Source of the DNA: a virus
DNA: 64,000 nt
Direction: 5' to 3' (one strand)
IMG/VR virus record: IMGVR_UViG_3300031787_000075
Span: 1 to 64,000 of that record
The notes under the pieces are model-generated. The model had not been told where the DNA came from and ran no database searches. It saw only the letters and a program-made list of their open reading frames with translations. Below, piece by piece: positions 1-9,906 of this stretch (the stretch's first letter is position 1; each line of letters begins with the position of its first letter). A program made the translations under genes and the position numbers.

Positions 1-804
1 CCTGTCTGCTTTGTTGTTTATAACCTCTTTCAGCTTTGGAACAGCATTGGCCATGGCAACATTGTCTGCTACTGCAGATAGTATTAATTGCGCCTTTTGA
101 TCTGGATTAGGTTCCTTGCCTTGAAATTCAGGTTCAGTATATACGGTTTTGTATTTTTCATTAAACTCCTCCAAGGTTTTTACTTTTGGTTCTAATGGAG
201 TTCCCTTTTTGTACCCACCTTTTGCATAAGCCTTGGCTTCTTCATCTGTTTTAAACTCTTTATACTCCCCTGTTTTCATAGCGTATTCAAACGCTTCATC
301 ATCGGAAAGTTCTTGTAAGCCCGGACCTTTTTGAATTATTGTTGGATAAGCAATATATTTTCCATCCACTTCGGCGCTTGCCATTTTGTGGGTTTTTGTT
401 TTTCCAGGATTTTCTTCATCAGGAAGAGCTGGTTGGTTAGGATTTTTAGCCCTAGTTTCAAATCCTTTTTCTTTATTTATACCGCCCGCCCAAGGCTGCG
501 TACCATCAATGATAGTGCCTGTGGATGTGAATGTTGATTTGGATTGGGGTTTTGGACCTGAACCAGTCTGCGGCTTTTGCCCAGATTGACCTTTTTTTTT
601 TAAGGTTTCGTGTTCGGTGTCGAAAAAGCTAAAAAAATCACTTCTAGCCCATTCGTACTCTTTGGCCAAATCCATATACAAGCTTTCCTTGTTTTTAGGG
701 TCCGAAAACGCTGCTCTAAAATCCTCTTCTGTTTTATACTTGTTGTATTGAGAAGATTTAAAGTCTTCAAAAAGGTCTTTTATTTTATCTTTATTCTCTG
801 GCAT
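1..804 (-). CDS. Internal virion protein, C-terminus outside window
   Basis: An open frame runs from an ATG at 804 to the left edge (268 codons seen, no stop). The N-terminus is acidic and helical, followed by a Pro/Gln/Ser-rich linker (residues ~75-95). A segment reading roughly KYIAYPTII...LSDDEAFEYA...G...F.T.EEA.AYA follows at residues ~145-195. That segment resembles a short module seen in phage virion proteins next to lytic enzymes (recalled, not searched). It follows the 555-aa gene at a gap of 8 nt and is probably co-translated with it. Its position at the end of the virion block suggests an ejected or internal protein. Function is inferred from context only. Confidence 0.6.
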   Translation of the reverse strand, partial: MPENKDKIKDLFEDFKSSQYNKYKTEEDFRAAFSDPKNKESLYMDLAKEYEWARSDFFSFFDTEHETLKKKGQSGQKPQTGSGPKPQSKSTFTSTGTIIDGTQPWAGGINKEKGFETRAKNPNQPALPDEENPGKTKTHKMASAEVDGKYIAYPTIIQKGPGLQELSDDEAFEYAMKTGEYKEFKTDEEAKAYAKGGYKKGTPLEPKVKTLEEFNEKYKTVYTEPEFQGKEPNPDQKAQLILSAVADNVAMANAVPKLKEVINNKADR

Positions 805-812
805 ATCAATTA

Positions 813-2480
813 TTATTTACTGCTTACTGGAGGCTTTCTTTTTGTTGGTTTGGTAGGTTGTTGCGCCTGCTTGTTTTGGTTTTGATAACTTGTATTAAAT
901 TGATTCATACCTGCAGAACTATAATACATAGATTGGTTTGCATGAGTTCTGTCGGTAGAATTGGTTAAATCGTATTGAACCTTAAAATCATTTCCATCTG
1001 CGTCTGTGAATATGGCTTGTAAATAAGGTATTGCTGTGGGGTCCGAAGGTGTTGAGGTTACACCGTTTTTGTCTTTAAACATAATAACAGGGGCGCTTTT
1101 AATGCTTCCTACAAATGTTTTATCTGAACCTGCGGGTTGATAATATCCTCCTCTCATTGTTAAAACATTTTGACCGTTAAATTGAAATGGAACTGCTTTC
1201 CCATCAGTTCCTAATTTAACCGGAGGAGAAGGCAATTCCAAAACATACCCTCCGTTACTTAATTTAACTGTTTTAACGCTTCCGCTATTATCTCCAAAAT
1301 TCAAAGCTTTGGCTATCTCTTGAAACTGCTCGTCTAAAGACATTGAAGAGGTTCTTATTTTTTCCAAAGTAGGAGTTATAGCCATGTTGTAAAAATCAGG
1401 CTCGGTTATTTTCTGATTATTTGCTCCTCCACCTCCAGGTGTTTGTTTTAAAATCTGCTGTTGGAAATAATTAGGTATTCTTGAAGGCTTTTCTTCTGTT
1501 GGATGGTAGTTTTTGAAGATTACTTTACCATACTCTCTTGATAATTTAGGTAAAATATCTTCTATTTTATCTGTTTTCTTTTTAGTTGCCATTAGATTGT
1601 CTATGGCAGCTTGCATATCAGGATTGTCTGAAATAAGTATCTTATTGCCATTTTTATCCTCAACTATTTCTAATTCAGATTTAACAGCTTTATCCATTTG
1701 TTTTCTAAACTTCTCTCCTTTTAAAGAGTTTCTTTCCCAAAAATCAGTAAACGTGCTTTCAAGTCTTTCAGGTTTTATGCCTTTTTTAATGTTCCAAAAC
1801 TTTTCCCCTCCAATAGTTTTTATGTCTTGATCCATCCAAGTATCTAACTTAACGCCTTGGCTTTTTATGTCCTCATTTATACTATAAGCTGCTTCGGGAA
1901 CAAATTTTCTCCAGTTCTGTACCCTCCATGGTATAACACCTCCTGCCTTTTTAATTTCTTCTTGTAATTCAGGAACATTGTATGGGTTTGCCAAAACCTC
2001 TTGGGCTTCGTCAACATTGTATATCCTACCATTAACCTCAACTTCTGTATCAAATTTGTTTGGGTCTTTTTTATAGGCATCTACATATTTTTGGTATTCG
2101 TCATATACTTGACTATCAGTTTTAGCCAACTCCTCTAATTGGTTGAATTTGTCTGCATATTCTTGCTTTAATATCTCCCTTTTGTAAGGGTCTTTTTCGT
2201 TTTGAATCTGCCTCATTACATCTCCAAATTGCTGCCTGTATTCTGAAATTTTAGGCATTATTTCTTGGAAATTAGTTTGTGACCACTTGCTTGTAACTGA
2301 ACCGGAGGTTAGTTTGGCCATGTCGGCAGTTTCTTTATCTCGCTTCTGCTTCTCATCCCTATCCTTTGCAAGTATTTGGTCTGCAATAGCTAGACCTGGG
2401 CCTCTACCAATTATTTGGGCCTCCCCAGTTCTTTCTATTCCCTTAAATACGCTACTTAAACCATCACCAGTATTTACCAT
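813..2480 (-). CDS. Putative internal virion (cargo) protein, 555 aa
   Basis: A long, hydrophilic, Lys/Gln/Glu-rich protein with many predicted helices in residues 1-370. A Gly/Asn-rich break (GGGGANN near residue 350) separates this from a more beta-like C-terminal third. It ends in a Lys/Pro/Gln-rich basic tail. No catalytic motif is visible. The start at 2480 is supported by an AGGAGG about 9 nt upstream. It lies 2 nt after the 255-aa gene, in the position where crAss-like and T7-like phages place ejected proteins. Role inferred from context; no family recognised. Confidence 0.65.
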   Translation of the reverse strand: MVNTGDGLSSVFKGIERTGEAQIIGRGPGLAIADQILAKDRDEKQKRDKETADMAKLTSGSVTSKWSQTNFQEIMPKISEYRQQFGDVMRQIQNEKDPYKREILKQEYADKFNQLEELAKTDSQVYDEYQKYVDAYKKDPNKFDTEVEVNGRIYNVDEAQEVLANPYNVPELQEEIKKAGGVIPWRVQNWRKFVPEAAYSINEDIKSQGVKLDTWMDQDIKTIGGEKFWNIKKGIKPERLESTFTDFWERNSLKGEKFRKQMDKAVKSELEIVEDKNGNKILISDNPDMQAAIDNLMATKKKTDKIEDILPKLSREYGKVIFKNYHPTEEKPSRIPNYFQQQILKQTPGGGGANNQKITEPDFYNMAITPTLEKIRTSSMSLDEQFQEIAKALNFGDNSGSVKTVKLSNGGYVLELPSPPVKLGTDGKAVPFQFNGQNVLTMRGGYYQPAGSDKTFVGSIKSAPVIMFKDKNGVTSTPSDPTAIPYLQAIFTDADGNDFKVQYDLTNSTDRTHANQSMYYSSAGMNQFNTSYQNQNKQAQQPTKPTKRKPPVSSK

Positions 2481-2482
2481 TT

Positions 2483-3250
2483 TTAAAACCCTCCTAAAAA
2501 CATTAATTCCATTAATCTTCTTTGCTCCGGAGTGTCATAAGACTGCATTTCCATACCTCCCATTCTTTGGATATTGTTGTTTGGAAAGCTTTGTGGCAAA
2601 TCGTCAATTATGGGATTGCTATAAAAATCTTCGGTTGGTGCTGTAAACTTTACTAAATCCTTTGAAAAAGGAGTTGCCGAACCTTGTGTTCCCACATTGT
2701 TAGGCTGTTCTAGCAATCCAAACTTTGCCATAATGCCAAACATATCCTGCAATCCACCTGCAAGATTTTGTATTCCTGCTCCTTTTAGTGCTGATATTTG
2801 AGCAACCTTGCTCATGTAAGGATCTACTTCGTCAAACTTAAACTTCTTGTTTTCCCATTCAGCCATTCTAGCTTGTTCTTGCCTTAATTTGTCTTGGTTT
2901 GTAAGCCACATATTTCCGGCTTGAACTCCTAGTTCTGTCTCTTTGTCTAATTGATTTCCATACGCCCTAGATGCAGCGTTTATGGATGAAACAGGGCTAT
3001 CGCCAATTCTTTCCAAAGTATTTAATGTATTGGCAGTAACCCTATCTAATCTGCCCTCTATTTGGGATTGACCAGGCAGCCTTCCCAAAGTGGCCTGTGT
3101 TTCCATTCCCTCTAATGCAGCTTTCGCCGATTCAGGTATTTCGTATTCAGGTCTTGTAGGTGGTTTTTGAGTAAATCCACTAATCGTTTGCCCTAAACCT
3201 AGCGCGGTTTGTGGCAAAGTCGTTAGAAGAGTCATGGTCAATGGGTCCAT
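2483..3250 (-). CDS. Putative ejection/internal virion protein, 255 aa
   Basis: The N-terminus (residues 1-30) is a Leu/Thr/Gly-rich amphipathic or hydrophobic stretch. The middle is a Gln/Glu/Asn-rich coiled segment, and a Gly/Ala-rich hydrophobic patch lies near residues 155-175. Small helical proteins of this kind just after the tail genes are often ejected with the DNA (compare T7 gp14), but no sequence family is recognised. It is followed 2 nt later by the 555-aa protein. Confidence 0.6.
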   Translation of the reverse strand: MDPLTMTLLTTLPQTALGLGQTISGFTQKPPTRPEYEIPESAKAALEGMETQATLGRLPGQSQIEGRLDRVTANTLNTLERIGDSPVSSINAASRAYGNQLDKETELGVQAGNMWLTNQDKLRQEQARMAEWENKKFKFDEVDPYMSKVAQISALKGAGIQNLAGGLQDMFGIMAKFGLLEQPNNVGTQGSATPFSKDLVKFTAPTEDFYSNPIIDDLPQSFPNNNIQRMGGMEMQSYDTPEQRRLMELMFLGGF

Positions 3251-3270
3251 TTATGAAGATTTTATTACTT

Positions 3271-4143
3271 TCAAAAGTAACAAATTTCTTCAACATATTT
3301 CCAAGAAGCAAATTCTCTGCTTAAATGATTGAAATCTAATCCTATTGGACTTTTAATCATGTAGTCGCCTTTGTAAAACATTTTGTCCTTATTTTCAGGC
3401 AGAACCCCGGCATTATGTAATATTTTAACCTCCTTTAATCTTTCTATTTTTGAGGTGCTAAATGTGAAATCTAATTCTTTTGAAACCGAAACAGATTTTC
3501 CATAAGCATACATATTCCATAGAGTTGCCCACATTTCTGCTGTCCAAGATTGAATAGGGTGTTTAATTCCTACCTGTGTTTTATGGCTTTGCATAACCCT
3601 TAGTAAAGTTAGGCTATCTGCCTCGACTTTTTCCCAAAACTCTTTTGGAGTATCATTTAAGAAATACTGGGCGCCAATAACATTGTTTTTATTAAACTCA
3701 ATGATGGCAGGATTTATATGGATGGAATTAGCCATATCCTCTAGTAAGCTTTCACCTTTGCTTTTTATGTATTCCACCCCTAAATATGCCCTACAATCGC
3801 TTCCATACCACTTACAAGTGCATAGCGTTTCTAGTTGTAATGGCTCTATTAAAACAATATCAGAATCATGATAAAAGAATTTTTGCCTTAAATATTGAGA
3901 GTGCTTTGCCATGCCTTGTGGTTTATACATAGCAACGTATGTCCTTGGTTCTATTTCATAACAAAATATTTTTATCGGCAGCCTTTTTTCTAACTCCAAA
4001 AGACCTTGTGTTTTTTCTTTTTGAATTAAAAATATGGCATGAATGTCTTTCGGGTCTATGCCTTTCCTTATAAAGTTTTTGGAATAGACCTCTACCTGCC
4101 AATGAAAGTATGGTGCATCAGGCTGTGAACTTACATATATCAT
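3271..4143 (-). CDS. Putative glycosyltransferase, GT-A-like, 290 aa
   Basis: The protein begins with a beta strand ending in SSQPDAPYFHWQ. It has a central HDSDIVLIEPL motif (residues ~92-102) that matches the nucleotide-sugar/metal-binding DxD strand of GT-A glycosyltransferases, and a conserved-looking QSWTAEMWA segment. This layout recalls the hydroxyproline/serine O-glycosyltransferase-like proteins encoded by some marine and Bacteroidota phages (from memory). The start codon overlaps the stop of the threonine-rich protein gene by 4 nt, so the two are translationally coupled. The obvious inference is that it glycosylates that protein. Substrate is unproven. Confidence 0.6.
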   Translation of the reverse strand: MIYVSSQPDAPYFHWQVEVYSKNFIRKGIDPKDIHAIFLIQKEKTQGLLELEKRLPIKIFCYEIEPRTYVAMYKPQGMAKHSQYLRQKFFYHDSDIVLIEPLQLETLCTCKWYGSDCRAYLGVEYIKSKGESLLEDMANSIHINPAIIEFNKNNVIGAQYFLNDTPKEFWEKVEADSLTLLRVMQSHKTQVGIKHPIQSWTAEMWATLWNMYAYGKSVSVSKELDFTFSTSKIERLKEVKILHNAGVLPENKDKMFYKGDYMIKSPIGLDFNHLSREFASWKYVEEICYF

Positions 4144-5579
4144 GGAGCTGGAATTGTTACTTCATAAATACATGGACCCAAGAAGAATATAAACTTAACA
4201 GGCAACGTATAAGGGGCAGATGGTATGGTAAGTGATAGTAAATCAATGTTTGTGCCAACTAAAACTCCAAATTCATCGTAAACATAATCAAAAGGACCCA
4301 ATGGGCTTCCTGTAAATGTTATGTTTCCATCAAGGTCTTGCCCTACAATCTCGTTAGGAGGACACTCTGTTGTTGTCGTTGTTGTGGTAGTGGTGGTAGT
4401 TGTTGTGGTGGTTGTAGGCATTGTGACAACAACATCGTATTCACAGCCTCCAATAGTGAATGTCCATGTTCCTATTTCTAAAGAGAAGCTAAATGGCAAT
4501 GTTATGTTATTATAAACAACATTAGAAGGGCTTGTTATTGTAAATGGACCCGAAGGGCTTCCGTTAAATATTATGTACCCAGGGCCTATTATATAAGTTA
4601 TTTCGTTTGGTGCACAAGTTGTTGTAGTCGTAGTGGTTGTTGTGGTAGTAGTTGTTGTGCTAGTAGTAGTGGTGGTTGTCGTAGTGGTTGTGGTAGTTGT
4701 AGTAGTCGTTGTGGTTATACCTATTTCGACATTATAAACACAAGAGTCATACTCTCCTCCAAAAACAGTAAACTCCCATGTTCCTGCCACATCTCCAATC
4801 ACATCAAAAACTTCCGGCAATTGAACCTCTGAAAAGAATTGAACTAACAAAGGATCGGAAGGAGTAAATTTTACATTAAAAACATAGCTTTCAAAATCTT
4901 TTGCCTCAAAAAGAATAGAAGACTCTGTAATTATTGAACCAACGATAGGTATTACAGGGCAGGAGTTTATTGTTGTGGTGGTAGTTGTGGTTGTAGTGGT
5001 TGTAGCTGTTACCGCGCAAAAATAAGAACACTCTAATGTTTCAAAACCTATACCATCGCTGTTTTTAAGTAAATTAAACTTATATGTTCCTTGTTGTATT
5101 CCCAGTTCTAATGTTCCTGAACTCACAACAAAATTTCCTAAATCTTGTGGCTCACCCAATTCAGGATAGTAAATAACATTGTAGGTTCCGTTTTCAGAAA
5201 TATTGAATACTAGAACTGTTTCTTGAACTGTGTAAGATATGATTATTGTGGGGCAATTTCTAGGTGCGACTGCAGGAACTTGAACTACTTTGTCGCAATC
5301 GTCATTGCAATTATCTTTTACTACATCATAAACACTCATACCTAAAACATTCATTACATACAATTCGCCAATCAATATCCTTGTGCCATCTTCTTTTTGG
5401 CAATAAACAAATATTTGAGCATCGTTAAGGTAAATAGAGGTTATGACCGTTTTTACAAAACAAACTTCATAATAGTATTTACAATCAATATCAGTCGATA
5501 TGAAATCTCTTACCGCTTTTATCAGATACGCCTCCGGACCTGAATTAATGTCGTTTCTATAAAAAGTTTGTATTGGCAT
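4140..5579 (-). CDS. Virion-cluster protein with three polythreonine tracts
   Basis: 479 aa. An N-terminal domain (residues 1-190) is followed by three compact beta-rich, two-cysteine domains separated by nearly pure Thr runs: about 11 Thr near residue 192, about 32 Thr with one Ser near 290, and 16 Thr near 390. The spaced domains look like small Ig-like units, with phrases such as GPFTI, GTWTFT and GGxYD recurring. The Thr codons are mixed (ACA, ACC, ACT, ACG), which points to selection for the amino acid. Long Thr runs behave as extended, mucin-like linkers and are favoured O-glycan acceptors. The gene follows the 1174-aa tail gene and overlaps a glycosyltransferase gene. Likely a tail or surface decoration protein. 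Confidence 0.7.
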   Translation of the reverse strand: MPIQTFYRNDINSGPEAYLIKAVRDFISTDIDCKYYYEVCFVKTVITSIYLNDAQIFVYCQKEDGTRILIGELYVMNVLGMSVYDVVKDNCNDDCDKVVQVPAVAPRNCPTIIISYTVQETVLVFNISENGTYNVIYYPELGEPQDLGNFVVSSGTLELGIQQGTYKFNLLKNSDGIGFETLECSYFCAVTATTTTTTTTTTTINSCPVIPIVGSIITESSILFEAKDFESYVFNVKFTPSDPLLVQFFSEVQLPEVFDVIGDVAGTWEFTVFGGEYDSCVYNVEIGITTTTTTTTTTTTTTTTTTSTTTTTTTTTTTTTTCAPNEITYIIGPGYIIFNGSPSGPFTITSPSNVVYNNITLPFSFSLEIGTWTFTIGGCEYDVVVTMPTTTTTTTTTTTTTTTTECPPNEIVGQDLDGNITFTGSPLGPFDYVYDEFGVLVGTNIDLLSLTIPSAPYTLPVKFIFFLGPCIYEVTIPAP

Positions 5580-5581
5580 TT

Positions 5582-8500
5582 TTAAGACCTTTCTGAACCT
5601 ACTACTTCCATTGAACTAGAGTACAATATTACTATTTCGTTTCCATTAAATTCTGTAATTGTATTGCAGGCATGACCACGCAAATCATCTCCGTTTATCA
5701 ATCCATTTCTTTTTTGGGCATCGTTTAAAGGAGTTCCAAATCTTAAATAGTTTTTGTTTGTGGCAGCATGATAAACGCCTTCTTTCATCCTGTATTGAGC
5801 GCCTTTTATTTCGCTTTCTTGTCCATTAGGATTTACTTCGGAAGGTGGTATGGATTGAAATGAAATCAATGGAACCCTATTGCTTCTTAAAGAATGAGCG
5901 TCAAAAACTTTAACCTTCTTTGGTTCTACATTTGTAACCACACCAGCTTTCATGGTTTTAGCCTGCCCTAAAAAATTTAAAAAATCATCTCCGCTATTCA
6001 TTATCCAAATATTACCTTGATAGAAAGCTACTCCTAATCCAACGCAATCTCCATAATTATCAATAGGGTTTATTCCAAAACAATGGTCGTAAAATCCATG
6101 CCAGTAACCTTTATCCGGACACCAAGCTATTGCATCGTAAAACTCTTCATTTTTGGTTATTAAAACGTAAAGTAATTTGTTTTCTTGATCCCAACCAGTA
6201 ATAACCTCCGAATCTGCTTCTCCTGATAATTGTTCTGAAACGTCTTGCCAAAACCTTATGGCCTTTCTTTTGGATATGTCTTCGCTTCCGTTTGGAGAAT
6301 TTCTAACAAAGCATCGGTTTAGCACGTCAAAAAAGTAAACACTTCTTTCGTTTACATAGACAGACTCCGGATGCTTGGTTCCGTAACTATCCTCTGAATA
6401 GTTTATTGAACCTATTAGCGAATCCGTAACAACAAGCTGTGTGCTTCCATCTGCGTTTTGAATTTGTCTTCTACCTATAAAGGCAGAACTGATATTGGAC
6501 CATTGCAGTATCTTCATGGTGTAACCAATAAGCCTCAACCCTGTTATTGCTCCATACTTTTGCTCCAGTATTCTGTAATCGCCTTCATAAAAAACATTAG
6601 TGTTATTTACGTTGGTGTTTTCAAATAGCTTTCCTGTCCACCTCAACATTGAAAATATGTTTTGACTTTTCATGTTAGGGGTTTCGGCCTGCACCCTTCC
6701 TTTGGAATAAAATTCAGACCTCCACCATTCAGATATGCTAAAACTTTCTATATGGTATTGTCCAGGCTTTGACGCATCTGAACCCATAGACCTCCATCTT
6801 TTGTAAATATTGCCTGCATAGGTTTCAAATCCTGAACCTAATCCATAAGACCTTGCTTCTGTTCCGGGGTCAATTATCTCTCCGTATTGAATACCTGAAT
6901 CATACTCATTCATTGGCAATTCAAAGTAAACCGGTTCAAATCCTGGCTGATAAACCTCAAATAAAGTATTGTCACCTATTTTTGAGGCAGGATACCCGAA
7001 ATCTGAAATGCTTATTACAGGATATCCGCTTCCATCTAATTTAACACTCAATATTTGAACATCTATGTATTGAGGCACAATTATTCTATTGGTATCATCC
7101 AAATCGTTGTCGTGTTGGGTTTGCGTTAAAAACCTTAACCTGTTTCCTGCCCATTCAGTGTATTCAAAATCAACCACTCCCTTTGAACCAAATCTTATAG
7201 AAGAAATTGTTGGGTTATTTCCTTCCACAAAAAACTTATAAGAAGCTACGGTTATTTCAATCACATTATCTACATAATGTATATTCGATAAAGTAAAAAA
7301 CGCGCATTTTTTTACGTTGCATTTATGGACTATTTTAAAATACTTTGCCCATATCGGAGGTTGTGTTGTTATGTTTATTTTGGCTCCGTACTTCTTAGGA
7401 ATGTATTCATAGGAATCTGATATTGGATACCTTTCTTGAACAAATGGTATGTATAACTCTCCTAAAACCTCTGTTGCGCCCTGCCTCATAAATTCATCAA
7501 AATGAACTATGGCAAATTTATGTGTGGCACCTTCTTTAAATGCTTGTTCAGGATTGTTTGTGCTATAAACATAAGAGTCGTTTATTTTATATCCTATCAA
7601 TGGATTTACTAATGTTCCATATAAATAGTTGCTTACAGAGTTCCAAAATATATCGGCTCCAACAATATTAGTTAAAGCAATAGAAAGATTTGTTCCAAAA
7701 GTATTTAACGAAGCTATGTCTGCAGATGTTAAAACATAAGACCAACTATAAGTTTCTGTGTCTGTCGGAGAAGAAACGATTGAATATGTTCCATAAACAA
7801 TATCTCCTACACTTCTGCTTGCCACAGAAGACACTATTGATATGAAATAAGGAGGTGTGGGGTCAATAACCACTAACTCTATTATTTTTTCAGGGTAAAA
7901 ATTAAAAACCAAGCTTTCTTCTATTTCTTCTATTTCAGCTTCCACTCCAATTGGATTGTAACCCTCGGTTATATCTCCATATAAAACTTGGTTTCCTGGA
8001 ACTATTTCTTGTTGGTTAGCTAATTGAGGTATGGCATAAAAATTTGTTTCGGCTTCGATATCGCTTAATGCGATCGTTTCTTCATCTCCGTAAAAATTAA
8101 CAGAATTTACTGGGGCATCTATTTCAGCAAACCTATACCAATTAGGATTTGTTTCTCCCGAACCTGCTCCATTTCCTTCCCTAACAAACCATTCAACCTT
8201 TTCAACGGTTTCATGTATTGGCGCTGTACTATAAACAGAAATGTAGTTGAAATCGTCTGAACCTGATATTGGTCTATCAAAATTTAAGTAAAAGCCTTCT
8301 TTTTTCCATAACAAACTTATTTCGCTAAATGGGCTTAAAGGGGAGTATTCTCCATCCTTGTACTTGTATCTTAGCGCGAATTGGTAATGGTTGTATGGCA
8401 GAAAGTTTGTCTTCCTATTAAAGTCTTTTTGAAAAGAAAGCATGGGGCTTCTTTGCGGCTGAATCTTGCCAACACTAATCCAAAACTTATCTATATCTAA

Positions 8501-9106
8501 GCTTCCACCTTCCTGCAATTTAAGGTAAACATCAACGGTATTAAGTCTTTTTGGAATATCTACCCCATCTGTCCAAAACAATAATTGAACTGGTATGTCA
8601 TTCCCAAAAACAGGATGCAATGGTTCTCTTTCCGGCCAATCAGAAATTACTTTTCCTGTTTCTACTATGAAAGGATTTTGAAACCTCTTTGTGAAATTTA
8701 ATACATCACCCCAATTTAATGGAGGTATTCCTGGGCTGTATAAAGACAATGCTTCGATAAAAGGAGTTAATCCTATTGGGCTTCTCCAATATCTATAAAT
8801 GGCATGATAGCCATTACTATTCATATTGAAAAATATTATAGCATTGTTTTTTATGTCTTTACACCATGCCACACACTTGTTACTGCCTATTGGCAATTGA
8901 AAGTTATTTGTAAATGATTGCGTAACCGCGTTCCAAAATCTAGTCACTTTGGTCCACGACTTTAAAGACTCTGCTGCACCTTTGTTTCTAGCACTAGAAG
9001 AGTTTGCTGTGGCATTTCTCAAATAAGAGTAAAAACCCGGCTCTATGTTTCTGAAATCGCTGTCCAGATCCAAACCATTTCTAAATAAACTTTCTTGTTC
9101 AGGCAT
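5582..9106 (-). CDS. Large tail protein, muzzle-like, 1174 aa
   Basis: The largest virion gene of the left block. The protein is beta-rich throughout, full of aromatic and Asn/Ser/Gly turns, with no membrane segment or enzyme motif. It begins MPEQESLFRNGLDLDSD and has repeated blade-like segments such as NKCVAWCKD, NKLLYVLI and GNIWIMNSG. In crAss-like phages a protein of similar size placed after the ring proteins forms the tail 'muzzle', and similar large beta-rich proteins form T7-like nozzles. Assignment rests on size, position and composition. The start overlaps the stop of the 266-aa gene by one base. Confidence 0.6.
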   Translation of the reverse strand: MPEQESLFRNGLDLDSDFRNIEPGFYSYLRNATANSSSARNKGAAESLKSWTKVTRFWNAVTQSFTNNFQLPIGSNKCVAWCKDIKNNAIIFFNMNSNGYHAIYRYWRSPIGLTPFIEALSLYSPGIPPLNWGDVLNFTKRFQNPFIVETGKVISDWPEREPLHPVFGNDIPVQLLFWTDGVDIPKRLNTVDVYLKLQEGGSLDIDKFWISVGKIQPQRSPMLSFQKDFNRKTNFLPYNHYQFALRYKYKDGEYSPLSPFSEISLLWKKEGFYLNFDRPISGSDDFNYISVYSTAPIHETVEKVEWFVREGNGAGSGETNPNWYRFAEIDAPVNSVNFYGDEETIALSDIEAETNFYAIPQLANQQEIVPGNQVLYGDITEGYNPIGVEAEIEEIEESLVFNFYPEKIIELVVIDPTPPYFISIVSSVASRSVGDIVYGTYSIVSSPTDTETYSWSYVLTSADIASLNTFGTNLSIALTNIVGADIFWNSVSNYLYGTLVNPLIGYKINDSYVYSTNNPEQAFKEGATHKFAIVHFDEFMRQGATEVLGELYIPFVQERYPISDSYEYIPKKYGAKINITTQPPIWAKYFKIVHKCNVKKCAFFTLSNIHYVDNVIEITVASYKFFVEGNNPTISSIRFGSKGVVDFEYTEWAGNRLRFLTQTQHDNDLDDTNRIIVPQYIDVQILSVKLDGSGYPVISISDFGYPASKIGDNTLFEVYQPGFEPVYFELPMNEYDSGIQYGEIIDPGTEARSYGLGSGFETYAGNIYKRWRSMGSDASKPGQYHIESFSISEWWRSEFYSKGRVQAETPNMKSQNIFSMLRWTGKLFENTNVNNTNVFYEGDYRILEQKYGAITGLRLIGYTMKILQWSNISSAFIGRRQIQNADGSTQLVVTDSLIGSINYSEDSYGTKHPESVYVNERSVYFFDVLNRCFVRNSPNGSEDISKRKAIRFWQDVSEQLSGEADSEVITGWDQENKLLYVLITKNEEFYDAIAWCPDKGYWHGFYDHCFGINPIDNYGDCVGLGVAFYQGNIWIMNSGDDFLNFLGQAKTMKAGVVTNVEPKKVKVFDAHSLRSNRVPLISFQSIPPSEVNPNGQESEIKGAQYRMKEGVYHAATNKNYLRFGTPLNDAQKRNGLINGDDLRGHACNTITEFNGNEIVILYSSSMEVVGSERS

Positions 9107-9906
9107 TATCTTTTAATAGATTGTGAGGTGTTACTGTATTTTGTATCCAATATCTCTTGAATAGTAAACATATTCTTGTATGTGCGCATCAATTCTATTG
9201 CTCTATGATATTGGTCCATTTTTCTGTCTTTTTCGTTGGCAGGAACTCTAGGGTCGTTCTCTATCCTTTGCCAAGTCAAATAGGTTCTTATAGGCGAAAT
9301 CAATTCCTGCTCAATTATAGTATTTGGACTTACGCCTGTGCTTTGGTATTCTACAATGACTTCTCTACCTATCAATGCTGTTCCGGCTAACTGAAACCTT
9401 TTTGCTGTATCATCCCATCTGAATTGAGGATTTGTAAAACCTCCTCCTAATCCATACATGGCACTTACAATTTGTCCTTGCGGATTTGCATGCTCTGAAA
9501 AATAATAGCCATCTACTGGAGAGAATACGGATAATCCACCCCTAACTATATCGTCAACAGGGCTTCCGCACCTAGTTGCTCTATTTAGTATTATATCCTC
9601 GTTTACGGATAGTATGTATAGGAACCCTCCAATGTTAATGCCTATTTTTATGTACTTAAGGCAGTCTTTTGGCATTTCGATTATGCCGGAATCTCCTACC
9701 TTGGTGTAAAACACTTCCACATTTGCGGCATGGTAAAGTCTAATTTCTTCACTAACGCACTCTATGGCTATTTGCATTAACCTTTTGTACTCATTCGTGC
9801 TGTAATTGCCAACCCTATTTAGGGTGCTCATTACAACCTGCCTTAATGTTTTTCCTGCAGCTACATTAGCCGGTCTTATTACCTGATTGTTTTGTTCCCA
9901 ATTCAT
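9106..9906 (-). CDS. Putative tail/connector ring protein, 266 aa
   Basis: The N-terminus has a helical region (LRQVVMSTLNR, YKRLMQIAIECVSEEIRLYH) followed by a beta-rich core (FYTKVGDSGIIEMPKDCLKYIKIG) and helical ends, a pattern common in portal-proximal adaptor proteins. It is packed head-to-tail (1-nt overlaps) with the 202-aa gene and the 1174-aa gene. Synteny with crAss-like ring/adaptor proteins is the main argument. No specific family is recognised. Confidence 0.55.
   Translation of the reverse strand: MNWEQNNQVIRPANVAAGKTLRQVVMSTLNRVGNYSTNEYKRLMQIAIECVSEEIRLYHAANVEVFYTKVGDSGIIEMPKDCLKYIKIGINIGGFLYILSVNEDIILNRATRCGSPVDDIVRGGLSVFSPVDGYYFSEHANPQGQIVSAMYGLGGGFTNPQFRWDDTAKRFQLAGTALIGREVIVEYQSTGVSPNTIIEQELISPIRTYLTWQRIENDPRVPANEKDRKMDQYHRAIELMRTYKNMFTIQEILDTKYSNTSQSIKR

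Noticed and set aside
4321-4515. Polyvaline frame opposite the threonine tract
   Set aside because: A shadow of the threonine-rich gene; Thr codons read in reverse give Val-rich strings.
4369-4713. CRISPR array or simple-sequence repeat
   Set aside because: No regular repeat-spacer structure and mixed codons; the pattern follows protein-level selection.
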